This document shows, piece after piece, positions 16,707 through 25,772 of a DNA stretch of 44,327 bases. Location: contig CAUJHW010000089.1 of the NCBI GenBank assembly GCA_963205005.1, forward strand, positions 1 through 44,327, in the 5' to 3' direction. This DNA is from Pseudomonadota bacterium (lineage in GTDB: Bacteria; Pseudomonadota; Alphaproteobacteria; Caulobacterales; Caulobacteraceae). The stretch's first letter is position 1. Every line of letters begins with the position of its first letter. The translations under genes and the position numbers were made by a program. The notes under the pieces are model-generated. The model was not told where the DNA came from, ran no database searches, and worked only from the letters and a program-made list of their open reading frames with translations.

Positions 16707-19208
16707 ATGAAACATCTATTCTCATTCAGCAGCATGTTGGTGCTCGGCGCATGCCTGGCCTCGCAGGCCCAGGCCGCGGACGCGGAGACCGATGCCGCCG
16801 TCAGTGAAGTAATCGTCACCGGCACCCGGGTGACGGGCCTGAAGGCGGCCGATAGCCCGGCGCCGGTCCAGGTGCTTGGCGCCGCCGCCCTGCAGCGCGT
16901 CGGCCAACCGGACCTGATCCAGTCCCTGAGCCAGAACCTTCCCTCCTTCACGGCGGAAGCGATCGGCGGCGACACGGGCAACCTGACGCTGTCGGCGGCG
17001 CTGCGCGGCCTGAACCCCAACAACACCCTGGTTCTGGTCAACGGCAAGCGCCGTCACTCAACGGGCAACCTGCACGTCCTGGGCGGGCCCTACCAGGGCG
17101 CGGCGACGGCGGACCTGAGCCTGATCCCGGTCGGCTCGATCGAGCGCATCGAAGTGCTGCAGGATGGCGCCGCGGCGCAGTACGGTACCGACGCCATCGC
17201 GGGCGTGGTCAACATCATCCTGAAGTCTGCCCGGGACGGGGGCTCAGCGACCGCCACCCTTGGACAGTTCTACAAGGGCGACGGTGAGACCGCGGCGATT
17301 TCGCTGAATGCGGGCCTGCCGATCGGCGAAGATGGCTTCGTGAACATCACGCTCGAGAACCGCTATCACGGTCATACGATCCGCGGCGGTCCGGACCGGC
17401 GGGTGCAGAACCCGGATGGAACCGTTCTCGCCAGCGCCAATGCGATCAACAAGGCCGGCGTGCCGGGGGCAAAAGGCTTCCCGGTCATCAACAAGATCAA
17501 CGGCGACGCGCAGTACAACATCTACAACGCCTACCTGAACGGCGGGTACAAGATCTCGGACTCGGCCGACGCCTACTTCACGGCCAGCTATTCCCACCGC
17601 ATCGCATCGGCCTTCCAGAACTACCGGATTCCCAGCCGTGTGACCCGTACGGTTGGGACCGCCACCATCGTGCCCTTCCCCAATGGCTTCGATCCCAAGG
17701 AGCGGCTGGAAGAAGATGACTACTCGTTCGGCGGCGGCTTCAAGGGCGAGGCCGGCGGGTGGAACTGGGACGTGTCGTCGACCTACGGCCACGTCCGCGA
17801 TCAGATCTTCACGATCAACTCGGCCAACGCCTCGCTGTTCGCCGACACCGGCCTGACGCCCCGAAATTTCTACGACGGGGCCTTCCGTTCCACGGAGTGG
17901 ACCAACAACGTCGATCTGGCGAAGGACTTCGAGATGGGGATGGCTTCCCCTCTCACGGTGGCGATGGGCGCTGAATACCGCCGCAACAAGTACAGCATCA
18001 GCGTCGGCGACCCCTTCTCCATCTACAAGGAGGGCGGCCAGGCCTATCCGGGCTTCCAGCCGACGGACGCCGGCACAAACAAGCGCACCAACTACGGCGC
18101 CTACCTGAACCTCGCCGCCGAAGTGACGACGGGTCTGAAGGTCGACGCTGCGGCCCGCTACGAGCACTACAGCGACTTCGGCAGCACGGTCGTCGGCAAG
18201 CTGACGACGCGATATGACTTCAACCCGATGTTCGCCCTGCGCGGCACGGTCGCGACCGGCTTCCGGGCGCCCTCGCTGCCGGAACAGTACTACTCGGCGA
18301 CCAACGTGGCGCCGACCTTCGCGGTGGTGCAGCTGCCGGCCAACTCCGCGGCCGCGAAGCAGATCGGCTTCGAGGATCTGAAGCCGGAGAAGTCCACGAA
18401 CTTCAGCGGCGGCTTCGTGGCTCATCCGCTGGCGGGGGTTCAGGTCACGGTCGACGCCTACCAGATCGAGGTTCGCCGCCGCATCGTCGGCAGCGGCATC
18501 CTGCTGGGTCAGGTCGGATCGACCATCGTGTCGCGCAACGTCCTGAACGCCATCACGGCGCACGGCAACGTTCTGGACCCGGTCGGCCTCAGCTATGTGG
18601 GCGTCAGCATCTTCACCAACGGCGCCAAGACCCGCACGCGCGGTGTGGAACTGACCGCCAACTATGCCTCGGACTTCGGCGACATGGGTCGCGTCGACTG
18701 GACGGTCGCCGCCAACTACAACAAGACGACGGTCCTGAAGCAGGCGCCCTTGCCGGCGCCGGTGGTTGCGCCGGCCTTTGGCCAGACCTTCCTGCTTGGT
18801 CCGACGGCCGTGAGCTACCTCGAGACGTCGACGCCGCGAGGCAAGGTCGTCTTCGGCGCCTTCTATACGCTGGACAAGCTCACCGTGAACCTCCGCCAGA
18901 CGGTCTACGGCAAGACCTCGCAGATCATCAGCTTCGACGGCACAGGGATCGGTGGCCGGAAGCTGCAGATCGGCACGACCGCGATCACGGACCTGGACGT
19001 GGGGTATGCGCTGACGGACCGGATCAAGGTCAATGTCGGGGCGAACAACCTGTTCAACCACAAGACGCCAACCGCGAAGACAGTGTCGAATGGTTCGGGT
19101 GGCTTCCGGCCGGCGGATGGCGGCAACGTCTTTGATGCTCCGCTGGGCTTCTCGCCCTTCGGGATCAACGGCGGCTACTACTACAGCCGGGTGACGTACA
19201 CCTTCTGA
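16707..19208 (+). CDS. TonB-dependent outer-membrane receptor
   Basis: This is an 833-residue outer-membrane active-transport gate powered by TonB-ExbBD. A signal peptide is clear (MKHLFSFSSMLVLGACLAS, cleavage after AQA near residue 23). The TonB box EVIVTGTR follows at about 34-41. The plug domain (about 50-175) has RGLNPNNTLVLVNGKR and IERIEVLQDGAAAQYGTDAIAG. The rest is a beta-barrel with RYEHYSDFG and ATGFRAPSLPEQY, and the C-terminal residue is Phe (VTYTF), as required for barrel assembly. I used the ATG at 16707 because the signal peptide begins there; the frame is open upstream. It is divergent from the kinase-regulator pair and followed by a terminator and a TPR-sulfotransferase. The ligand is unknown. 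Confidence 0.93.
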   Translation: MKHLFSFSSMLVLGACLASQAQAADAETDAAVSEVIVTGTRVTGLKAADSPAPVQVLGAAALQRVGQPDLIQSLSQNLPSFTAEAIGGDTGNLTLSAALRGLNPNNTLVLVNGKRRHSTGNLHVLGGPYQGAATADLSLIPVGSIERIEVLQDGAAAQYGTDAIAGVVNIILKSARDGGSATATLGQFYKGDGETAAISLNAGLPIGEDGFVNITLENRYHGHTIRGGPDRRVQNPDGTVLASANAINKAGVPGAKGFPVINKINGDAQYNIYNAYLNGGYKISDSADAYFTASYSHRIASAFQNYRIPSRVTRTVGTATIVPFPNGFDPKERLEEDDYSFGGGFKGEAGGWNWDVSSTYGHVRDQIFTINSANASLFADTGLTPRNFYDGAFRSTEWTNNVDLAKDFEMGMASPLTVAMGAEYRRNKYSISVGDPFSIYKEGGQAYPGFQPTDAGTNKRTNYGAYLNLAAEVTTGLKVDAAARYEHYSDFGSTVVGKLTTRYDFNPMFALRGTVATGFRAPSLPEQYYSATNVAPTFAVVQLPANSAAAKQIGFEDLKPEKSTNFSGGFVAHPLAGVQVTVDAYQIEVRRRIVGSGILLGQVGSTIVSRNVLNAITAHGNVLDPVGLSYVGVSIFTNGAKTRTRGVELTANYASDFGDMGRVDWTVAANYNKTTVLKQAPLPAPVVAPAFGQTFLLGPTAVSYLETSTPRGKVVFGAFYTLDKLTVNLRQTVYGKTSQIISFDGTGIGGRKLQIGTTAITDLDVGYALTDRIKVNVGANNLFNHKTPTAKTVSNGSGGFRPADGGNVFDAPLGFSPFGINGGYYYSRVTYTF

Positions 19209-19215
19209 CCCGGCG

Positions 19216-19244
19216 ACGGGCCGGGGCGATCCCCCGGCCCGTTT
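19216..19244 (+). terminator. hairpin terminator after the TonB receptor gene
   Basis: Arms CGGGCCGGGG (19217-19226) and CCCCGGCCCG (19232-19241) pair perfectly around the loop CGATC, with one further A-T pair outside. A short TTT follows. The stop codon is 8 bp upstream. The T-run is weak, so termination may be partial and some read-through to the sulfotransferase gene is possible. Confidence 0.65.
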
Positions 19245-19430
19245 CCCGGACCGCTGCGGTTCACGTGGCCGCTGCCGCACGCCAGCCAGTCCATTCCGTC
19301 GGAGATGGAATCCCCGAATGCGGACAGGGAGGCTTGCTTCAAAATGTCTGGAGCGGGACCGGCGCCTGAAATGGTATCCACGTGAAGCTGTCGCGCTTCA
19401 GGGCGTCGATTTCCTTTGAGGCCGCATTCC

Positions 19431-21431
19431 ATGGCTCAACCAACCCAGGCGCCGCCCGGGTCCCTGACCCAGGCGATCGAGCAGGCTTCGGCGCTGCTGG
19501 CGACCGATGCGGACGAAGCCAGGCGTCAGGCCGAAGTGATCCTCAGGCATGCGCCCCAGGACCCCAGGGCCAGTCTGGTGCTCGGCTCCGCCCGCCGGCG
19601 GACGGGCGACATGGCGGGCGCCCTGGCGATCCTTGCCCCACTTGCGCAAGCCTACCCGCGCGCGGCCCTGACTCAGTATGAACTCGGCCTGGCGCTGACC
19701 GCGCTCGGACAGGAAGAGGCCGGGCTCCAGGCCCTGCGGACGGCGGTCGCGCTGAACCGGGAACTTCCGGAGGCCTGGCGCGCCCTGGGCGAACGCCTGT
19801 TCGTGTCCGGCGACCTTGCCGGCGCCGAGAAGGCCTTTGCGGAGCATGCGCGCGCGGAGGTGCGCGATCCTGCGCTGCGTCCCGCGGCAGACGCCATTTT
19901 CGAAGGGCGGTCCAGCGACGCGGAACGCCTTTTGCGAGCACATGTCGCCCGAAACCCCGACGACGCCACGGCTCTGCAGATGCTGGGCGAACTGTTCGGC
20001 CGGGAGGGGCGCCATGCCGACGCCGAGATCCTGATGGCTCATGCGCTTGAGCTGGCGCCGGATCACGATGGCGCACGCCTGGCCTATGCCGAGACCCTCT
20101 TCCGCCAGCAGAAGGCGGCCGAGGCCATCCCGCATGTCGAGCATCTTCTTGCGGCGCAGCCCGCTGACCCTGTCTTCCGCAACCTTCTGGCGGCTTGCCT
20201 GGGGCTGATCGGCGAGGAGGCCGAGGAAGCCCGGCTCTATGAGTCGCTGCTTGAGGACTATCCCCGCCAGCCGAAGATCTGGCTCAACTATGGCCACGCG
20301 CTGCGCACCATCGGGCGTCGGGAGGAGTCCGTGGCCGCCTACAAGCGCTGCATCGCGCTCGCGCCGGAGCTGGGCGACGCCTACTGGAGCCTGGCCAACC
20401 TCAAGGTCGCGGCGGTGTCGCTGGACGAGATCGCGGCGATGCGGGCGCAACTGGCGCGACCGGACCTGCCGGAGGTCGACCGGCTGCACCTGAACTATGC
20501 GCTGGGCAAGGCGCTGGAGGACCGCGGCGAGGACGAGGACGCCTTCGCGCACTACGCCGCCGGCGCGGCCGTGCGCCGGGCGTCATCCGGCTATGACCCC
20601 GAGGAGACCACGGCCCAGATGCGCCGTTCGGTGGAGATGTTCACGCCGGAATTCTTCGCGTCCCGAACCGGCGCCGGCGCGGACACGTCGGCCGCGACGC
20701 CGATCTTCGTGGTCGGCCTGCCGCGCTCGGGCTCGACCCTCGTGGAGCAGATCCTGGCCAGCCATTCGGCGGTCGAGGGCACCATGGAGCTGCCGGACAT
20801 CGGGCATATGGCGCGGGAGCTGGATCGTCCCGACGCCCGCTATCCGCTGGCCATCGCCGACCTGACGCCCGACGCGCTGACGGCGCTCGGCGAGGCGTTC
20901 CTGGCGCGCACGGCGGTGCACCGCAAGCTGGGCCGACCATACTTCGTCGACAAGATGCCCAACAATTTCCAGCACCTGGGTCTGATCGCCCTGATCCTGC
21001 CCGGCGCGAAGATCATTGATGTACGCCGCCATCCGCTGGGCTGCGGGTTCTCGTGCTTCAAGCAGCACTTCGCCCAGGGCCAGGCCTTCTCGTACGACCT
21101 GACCGAGCTGGGTCGATACTATTCCGACTATGTCGAGCTGATGCGGCACATGGACGACGTGCTGCCGGGCCGCGTCCACCGGGTGATCTATGAGGATCTG
21201 GTCGGCGACACCGAGGCCGAGGTGCGCAGGCTTCTCGACCATTGCGGCCTGTCGTTCGAGCCCGGCTGCCTGGAGTTCCACCGCAATGACCGCGCCGTCC
21301 GCACGGTGAGTTCCGAACAGGTGCGCCAGCCGATCTTCCGCGACGGGGTGGATCTGTGGCCGCGTTTCGAACCCTGGCTGGACCCGCTGAAGGCGGCGCT
21401 GGGCGAGACGCTGACGACGTGGCGGACCTGA
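19431..21431 (+). CDS. TPR-repeat sulfotransferase
   Basis: This 666-residue protein has two halves. Residues about 10-400 are helical tetratricopeptide-type repeats (for example PRAALTQYELGLALTALGQEEAGL, here in parts, and WLNYGHALRTIGRREESV). Residues about 422-660 form a sulfotransferase with the 5'-phosphosulfate loop VVGLPRSGSTLVEQIL (PRSGST at 431-436) that binds PAPS. FVDKMPNNFQHLG and DVRRHPLGCGFSCFKQHF, which carries the 3'-phosphate-binding Arg region, follow. It resembles tyrosylprotein-sulfotransferase-like bacterial enzymes, so it may sulfate a peptide or sugar. The ATG at 19431 has GAGG 9 bp upstream; an in-frame TTG five codons earlier is less likely. Its position behind a TonB receptor gene is a pairing I recall from other Caulobacterales and sphingomonads. 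Confidence 0.88.
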   Translation: MAQPTQAPPGSLTQAIEQASALLATDADEARRQAEVILRHAPQDPRASLVLGSARRRTGDMAGALAILAPLAQAYPRAALTQYELGLALTALGQEEAGLQALRTAVALNRELPEAWRALGERLFVSGDLAGAEKAFAEHARAEVRDPALRPAADAIFEGRSSDAERLLRAHVARNPDDATALQMLGELFGREGRHADAEILMAHALELAPDHDGARLAYAETLFRQQKAAEAIPHVEHLLAAQPADPVFRNLLAACLGLIGEEAEEARLYESLLEDYPRQPKIWLNYGHALRTIGRREESVAAYKRCIALAPELGDAYWSLANLKVAAVSLDEIAAMRAQLARPDLPEVDRLHLNYALGKALEDRGEDEDAFAHYAAGAAVRRASSGYDPEETTAQMRRSVEMFTPEFFASRTGAGADTSAATPIFVVGLPRSGSTLVEQILASHSAVEGTMELPDIGHMARELDRPDARYPLAIADLTPDALTALGEAFLARTAVHRKLGRPYFVDKMPNNFQHLGLIALILPGAKIIDVRRHPLGCGFSCFKQHFAQGQAFSYDLTELGRYYSDYVELMRHMDDVLPGRVHRVIYEDLVGDTEAEVRRLLDHCGLSFEPGCLEFHRNDRAVRTVSSEQVRQPIFRDGVDLWPRFEPWLDPLKAALGETLTTWRT

Positions 21432-21435
21432 GCGG

Positions 21436-21657
21436 TCAGTTGGGCCGGAAGGCTTCCATCCGCACCCAGTCGTTGAGCTCGAAGTTCCAGGCGGCCAGCT
21501 CGATGTAGCCCCAGGCGCGGTCGGCGACGAGCGCTTCGGCCCGTGCGCGGAGCGCCGCCGGATCGGAGCCGGCGATCTCCTCGGCCTCGCCGGCAGGCGC
21601 CGTCCCGCGCCAGCAGCGCAGGGCGAAGGCGGCGTCATAGCCTTTCAGCGGTTCCAT
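21436..21657 (-). CDS. small conserved-looking hypothetical protein (73 residues)
   Basis: The frame MEPLKGYDAAFALRCWRGTA to the C-terminus MEAFRPN has a balanced composition with six aromatic residues and no membrane segment or cysteine pair. The stop lies only 4 bp from the convergent sulfotransferase stop, and the ATG at 21657 is 105 bp from the divergent acyl-CoA synthetase start. The frame stays open upstream of the ATG, but that part is antisense to the synthetase gene and reads as low-complexity Arg/Gly/His sequence, so only the 73-residue form is credible. I do not recognise a named family. Tight packing between two genes and sensible composition support it being real. Confidence 0.6.
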   Translation of the reverse strand: MEPLKGYDAAFALRCWRGTAPAGEAEEIAGSDPAALRARAEALVADRAWGYIELAAWNFELNDWVRMEAFRPN

Positions 21658-21762
21658 GCGGTGGGCTTTCCAAGTGGCCGGGCGGGTTGCATCTGGAGAC
21701 GGCGCGCCGGAACCGGTATCTCCCGAAGTCCGAGGCGCCAAGACCTCCGGAGGATGCTTTCC

Positions 21763-23385
21763 ATGCTCGCGCTGATGATGGACCGGCCGCTGACGCTGCC
21801 CTCGATCCTGGAGCATGCGGCGGCCTATCACGGCGACCGCGAGGTGGTGAGCCGGTCGGTCGAGGGGCCGATCCACCGCTACGGCTACCGCGATGCGCTG
21901 GCCCGCTCCAAGCAGATGGCCAAGGCCCTTCTGGCGCTGGGCGTGCAGCGCGGCGACCGGGTGGCGACGCTGGCCTGGAGCACGCACCGGCACTTCGAGC
22001 TCTATTTCGCGGTCACCGGGATCGGGGCGGTGCTGCACACCATCAACCCGCGCCTGCACGACGACCAGATCGTCTGGGTGGCCGATCACGCCGAGGACAG
22101 CGTGCTGCTGTTCGACATCACCTTCTCCGATCAGGTGGCCCAGCTCGCGCCCAGGATGAAGACGGTGAAGACCCTGGTGGCGATGACCGACGCCGCGCAC
22201 GCCCCGCCCGGCGTGCTGGTCTACGAGGACCTGCTGGCGGCGCAGACGCCGGAGTTCGAGTGGCCCGACATCGACGAGCGGAGCGCGTCGGGGCTCTGCT
22301 ACACGTCCGGCACCACGGGCAATCCCAAGGGGGTGCTCTATGGCCACCGCTCGACAGTGCTGCATGCGCTGGCGCTGGCGCTGCCGGACGCCTTCGACCT
22401 TTCGGCCCGCGACGCGGTGATGCCCTGCGCCCAGATGTACCACGCCAACGCCTGGTGCACGCCCTATGCGGCCCCGCTGGTGGGGGCCAAGCTGGTGCTG
22501 CCTGGCCGGGCGCTGGACGGGCCCAGCGTCTGCGAGCTGATCGCCGGCGAGGAGGTCTCGTTCCTGCTGGGCGTGCCGACCATCTGGGTGGGGGTGGCCG
22601 ATCACCTGGACCAGACCGGCGGCAAGCTGACGTCGGTGCGGACCATCGCGGTCGGCGGATCGGCGCCCACGGCGGCGCTGGTGGCGCGGATCGAGGACCG
22701 ACTGGGCGGCCAAGTGCGCCAGATCTGGGGCATGACCGAGACCTCGCCGCTGGGGGTGATCAACACGCCGCTACCGGCCCACGCCGGCGAGGATCGCGCC
22801 GCCACCCTGCAGCGCAAGCTGAAGCAGGGACGGGGCCTCTGGGGCGTCGATCTGCGGATCGTCGGCGAGGATGGCGGCCTGCTGCCCCGCGACGGGAAAA
22901 GTTCGGGGGCCCTGCAGGTGCGCGGGCCGTGGGTGGCCTCGGCCTATTTCAAGCAGGACGGGCAGCAGGCGTTCACCGCCGACGGCTGGTTCGACACCGG
23001 CGACATCGCCACGCTCGATGGCGAAGGCTACCTGCGGCTGACCGACCGGGCCAAGGACGTCATCAAGTCGGGCGGGGAGTGGATCTCGACGCTGGATCTG
23101 GAGGAGGCGGTCTGTTCCCACCCGGCGGTGGCCATGGCCGCGGCGGTGGGCGTGCCGCATCCCAAGTGGGATGAGCGGCCGCTGCTGCTGGTGACGCTGC
23201 GCCCCGGTCAGAGCGCCGATCCCGAGGTGCTGAAGGCCCATGTGGCCGAGCGGGTGGCGAAGTGGTGGACGCCCGACGAGGTGCGCATCGTCGACGCCCT
23301 GCCGATAGGCCCGACCGGCAAGGTGCTGAAGCGGGAACTGCGTGAGACGCTGGCGGCGCAGACGGCGGCTGTGTCGCGAACATGA
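21763..23385 (+). CDS. acyl-CoA synthetase (AMP-dependent ligase)
   Basis: This 540-residue enzyme of the ANL superfamily activates a carboxylic acid to acyl-AMP and then acyl-CoA. The P-loop is [16 protein letters not shown] at about residues 178-193, and the A5 motif is [10 protein letters not shown]. The A7 and hinge region are [12 protein letters not shown] and [17 protein letters not shown]. The catalytic C-terminal lysine is in [13 protein letters not shown]. The N-terminal style ([17 protein letters not shown]) and [11 protein letters not shown] match medium/long-chain and methylthiopropionate-type ligases, so the substrate remains open. I used the ATG at 21763 because GGAGG lies 9 bp before it; an ATG at 21754 sits directly on that site. 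It is followed by an alpha/beta hydrolase on the same strand. Confidence 0.9.
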   Translation: MLALMMDRPLTLPSILEHAAAYHGDREVVSRSVEGPIHRYGYRDALARSKQMAKALLALGVQRGDRVATLAWSTHRHFELYFAVTGIGAVLHTINPRLHDDQIVWVADHAEDSVLLFDITFSDQVAQLAPRMKTVKTLVAMTDAAHAPPGVLVYEDLLAAQTPEFEWPDIDERSASGLCYTSGTTGNPKGVLYGHRSTVLHALALALPDAFDLSARDAVMPCAQMYHANAWCTPYAAPLVGAKLVLPGRALDGPSVCELIAGEEVSFLLGVPTIWVGVADHLDQTGGKLTSVRTIAVGGSAPTAALVARIEDRLGGQVRQIWGMTETSPLGVINTPLPAHAGEDRAATLQRKLKQGRGLWGVDLRIVGEDGGLLPRDGKSSGALQVRGPWVASAYFKQDGQQAFTADGWFDTGDIATLDGEGYLRLTDRAKDVIKSGGEWISTLDLEEAVCSHPAVAMAAAVGVPHPKWDERPLLLVTLRPGQSADPEVLKAHVAERVAKWWTPDEVRIVDALPIGPTGKVLKRELRETLAAQTAAVSRT

Positions 23386-23462
23386 CTCAAAGCTAACAGA
23401 ACCCGGCCTTGAACCGCGCGTTAGGGTCTCCAGCTGAAGCTGAGGATCGCCGGGGAACTGGG

Positions 23463-24392
23463 ATGGCGCGGAAACGGCCCAAGGGTGTGCTTGCAATGGG
23501 GTGGGCCGCGATCGGCGCGGCGGCCACGGGCCGGACCGAGCACGCCCCGACCTCGGCCGACTATCCCGAGCATGTGGTCCGGCGGACCAGCTTCGAGGCC
23601 GGCGGCGGCCACGGCTGGCGGATCTCGGCCATCGAGACCCCGCGCGCCCGGGCGCCGCGCTGGAAGATCGTGGTGATCACCGGAGCGCCGTCCTGGGCCG
23701 AGTACTGGGCCGAGACACTGGCCGAGCTGCCCGATGACCGGGAGATGATCGTTGTGGACCGGCCGGGCTATGCGGCCTCGGAGCCGCTGCATCCCGTGAC
23801 CGACATCCGGGTCCAGGCCGAGGCGCTGGCGCCCGTGCTGACCGCCGCGCGGGGCCAGAAGGTGCTGCTGGTGGGGCAGAGCTATGGCGCGGCGATCGCC
23901 TCGATCATGGCCGAGCAGAACCCCGGCAAGGTGGCGGGCCTGGTCCTGCTGTCCGGCTTCTTCGGCGAGGCGGGGCCGACCGCCCGCTGGCTGCTGGACG
24001 TGGGCGGCCGGACGCTGAGGCTCATCCCGCGCGACCTGCGCCATGCCGTCATCGAGGTGACCGGCCAGAAGCCGCAGCTGCGCCACGCCCGCCGCGCGCT
24101 GGCCCGGGTGAAGATCCCGATCCACATCATCCACGGCGACAAGGACGACTTTGCCCCGCTGGAAGTGGCGGAACGGCTGGCGGCCGAGACCGTGACCCGC
24201 CGGCCGATCCGCGTGGTGCGCACCGAAGGCGCCAATCATTTCCTGAACGACGGCCCGGCGGAAATCCTGCTGGCGGCGCTGGAGACCTGCATCCCCGAAC
24301 GGCGGCTGGCCTGGACCCTACGCTGGCCGAAACTGCCGGCGATGTGGAGCCTCAAGGTGGGCAAGGCGGCTTCGGCCCAGGTTGCGAATTGA
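23463..24392 (+). CDS. alpha/beta hydrolase
   Basis: This is a 309-residue hydrolase. The core has VVITGAPSWAEYW for the oxyanion region, DRPGYAAS, and the nucleophile elbow VGQSYGAAIA (Ser near residue 142). A late HIIHGDKDDFAPLEVAE segment supplies the acid, and EGANHFLND supplies the catalytic His. The N-terminus MARKRPKGVLAMGWAAIGAAATG is basic then hydrophobic, which may be a membrane-proximal segment. I start at the ATG at 23463; a TTG at 23409 would add 18 unlikely residues. It lies 77 bp after the acyl-CoA synthetase and could act on a related acyl substrate. It ends at a junction with palindromic element B. The substrate is unknown. Confidence 0.82.
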   Translation: MARKRPKGVLAMGWAAIGAAATGRTEHAPTSADYPEHVVRRTSFEAGGGHGWRISAIETPRARAPRWKIVVITGAPSWAEYWAETLAELPDDREMIVVDRPGYAASEPLHPVTDIRVQAEALAPVLTAARGQKVLLVGQSYGAAIASIMAEQNPGKVAGLVLLSGFFGEAGPTARWLLDVGGRTLRLIPRDLRHAVIEVTGQKPQLRHARRALARVKIPIHIIHGDKDDFAPLEVAERLAAETVTRRPIRVVRTEGANHFLNDGPAEILLAALETCIPERRLAWTLRWPKLPAMWSLKVGKAASAQVAN

Positions 24393-24409
24393 ACGCGTAG
24401 CAACCTGTG

Positions 24410-24441
24410 CCGCTCATCCCGGCTTTCGCCGTGATGAGCGG
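24410..24441. repeat. palindromic element B at a convergent gene junction
   Basis: Arms CCGCTCATCCCGGC (24410-24423) and GCCGTGATGAGCGG (24428-24441) flank the loop TTTC, with 13 of 14 positions paired and one C-T mismatch. The left arm differs from element A (13371-13384) at a single base, and the partner base has changed to restore pairing. It lies between the convergent hydrolase and chromate-transporter genes. Confidence 0.7.
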
Positions 24442-24446
24442 AATCC

Positions 24447-25652
24447 CTAGGGCAGGAAGACCGCGGTCGCCACGGCGAAGCCCACCACCACCAGCCAGGG
24501 CGGAAGCTTCGCCACCTGAAGGAAGACGAAGGCCGCGGCCACCAGCGCCCAGTCGGCGGGGCGGCGGACGGTCGCCATCAGGACCGGGTCCCACAGCGCC
24601 GCGGCGAGCAGTCCGACCACCGTGGCGCCGATCCCGGCCACCGCGCCACGGGCCCAGGCCTCGCGCTTCAGACGATCCCAGAACGGCAGCACGCCGGTGA
24701 TCAGGAGCAGGCTGGGCAGGAAGATCGAGAACAGGGCGATCAGACCGCCGACGATGCCGTTGGGGCCGTAGCGCTGGAGGGCGCCGACGTAGCCGGCGAA
24801 GCTGAACAGGGGGCCGGGAAGCGCCTGCATCACCCCGTACCCGGCGAGGAAGCTGTGCTGGTCGAGCCAGCGACGATCGACGACCTCGCGCTCCAGCAGC
24901 GGCAGAACCACGTGGCCGCCGCCGAACACCATCGCACCGGTGCGGTAGAACACGCTGGACAGGCCGAGCCCCGGGTTGGCCAGCGCGCTGGCGGCGACCG
25001 GCAGGCCGATCAGCAGCAGGATGAACAGGCCGAGGGCGAAGATCGCGCTGCGGGTGTCGACGGTATGGGCGGCGTCGTCGGGCGTGGGGTCGATGGGAAG
25101 GCCGCGCAGCATCGCCACGCCGAACAGCCCGCCGGCGGCCAGCGCCGCGATCTGGGCGACGGGGTTCTGGGTGACGATCAGGCCCAGGGTGGCGCCGATG
25201 GCCAGGCCGGCGCGCACCGGTCCGACCGCCAGGGTGCGGGCCATCTGGAAGACCGCCTGCAGCACCACGGCGGCGGCGGCGATCTTCAGGCCATGCAGCC
25301 AGCCGTCGCCGATCCGGGCGGTGATGTCGGGAATGAACAGGGCGAAGGCGATCATCGCCGTCGCCGCCGGGAGGGTGAAGCCGGCGAAGGCGGCAAGCGC
25401 CCCGGCCAGTCCGGCCTGCCGCAGGCCGATGGCCATGCCCATCTGGCTGGAGGAGGGGCCGGGCAGGAAGTGGCAGAGCGCGACAAGGTCGGCGAAGGCC
25501 GACTCGGACAGCCAGCCCCGCTTCTCCACGAAGTCGCGCCGGAAATAGCCTACGTGCGCCGCGGGACCGCCGAAAGCGGTCAGGCCCTGCCGCAGGAACG
25601 CCAGGAAGACCTCGAGAGCCGTGGCGGTCCGGGTCGGCGGGACGTCGTACAT
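24447..25652 (-). CDS. chrA: ChrA-family chromate transporter, two-domain type
   Basis: This is a 401-residue inner-membrane protein with the two homologous halves of long-chain ChrA. The first half carries FLRQGLTAFGGPAAHVGYF, the FGGP signature, then ALCHFLPGPSSSQMG, the LPGPS signature. The second half repeats them as VFGGGHVVLPLLEREVV and QALPGPLFSFAGYVG. About 10-12 hydrophobic segments are seen. ChrA proteins export chromate in resistant bacteria, but many chromosomal members have no tested role. There is no chrB-like regulator nearby. The start is the ATG at 25652; the frame runs further upstream antisense to the alcohol dehydrogenase and that part is not coding. The family call is strong; chromate as the real substrate is inference. 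Confidence 0.88.
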   Translation of the reverse strand: MYDVPPTRTATALEVFLAFLRQGLTAFGGPAAHVGYFRRDFVEKRGWLSESAFADLVALCHFLPGPSSSQMGMAIGLRQAGLAGALAAFAGFTLPAATAMIAFALFIPDITARIGDGWLHGLKIAAAAVVLQAVFQMARTLAVGPVRAGLAIGATLGLIVTQNPVAQIAALAAGGLFGVAMLRGLPIDPTPDDAAHTVDTRSAIFALGLFILLLIGLPVAASALANPGLGLSSVFYRTGAMVFGGGHVVLPLLEREVVDRRWLDQHSFLAGYGVMQALPGPLFSFAGYVGALQRYGPNGIVGGLIALFSIFLPSLLLITGVLPFWDRLKREAWARGAVAGIGATVVGLLAAALWDPVLMATVRRPADWALVAAAFVFLQVAKLPPWLVVVGFAVATAVFLP

Positions 25653-25772
25653 GGCCCCTAGATGGAAGCGCAGAACGCGCCTGTCGACCCGTTTCGCGGA
25701 TAAGGGCTTCCCAGGCCCATCTGAACGGCGATAAGGCTTGTCCAAACTCACGAAGTCCAAGGGGAAAACGCC

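Noticed and set aside
24447..25652. Chromate resistance island
   Set aside because: Only a ChrA-family gene is present, without chrB or other metal genes, and with no sign of transfer.
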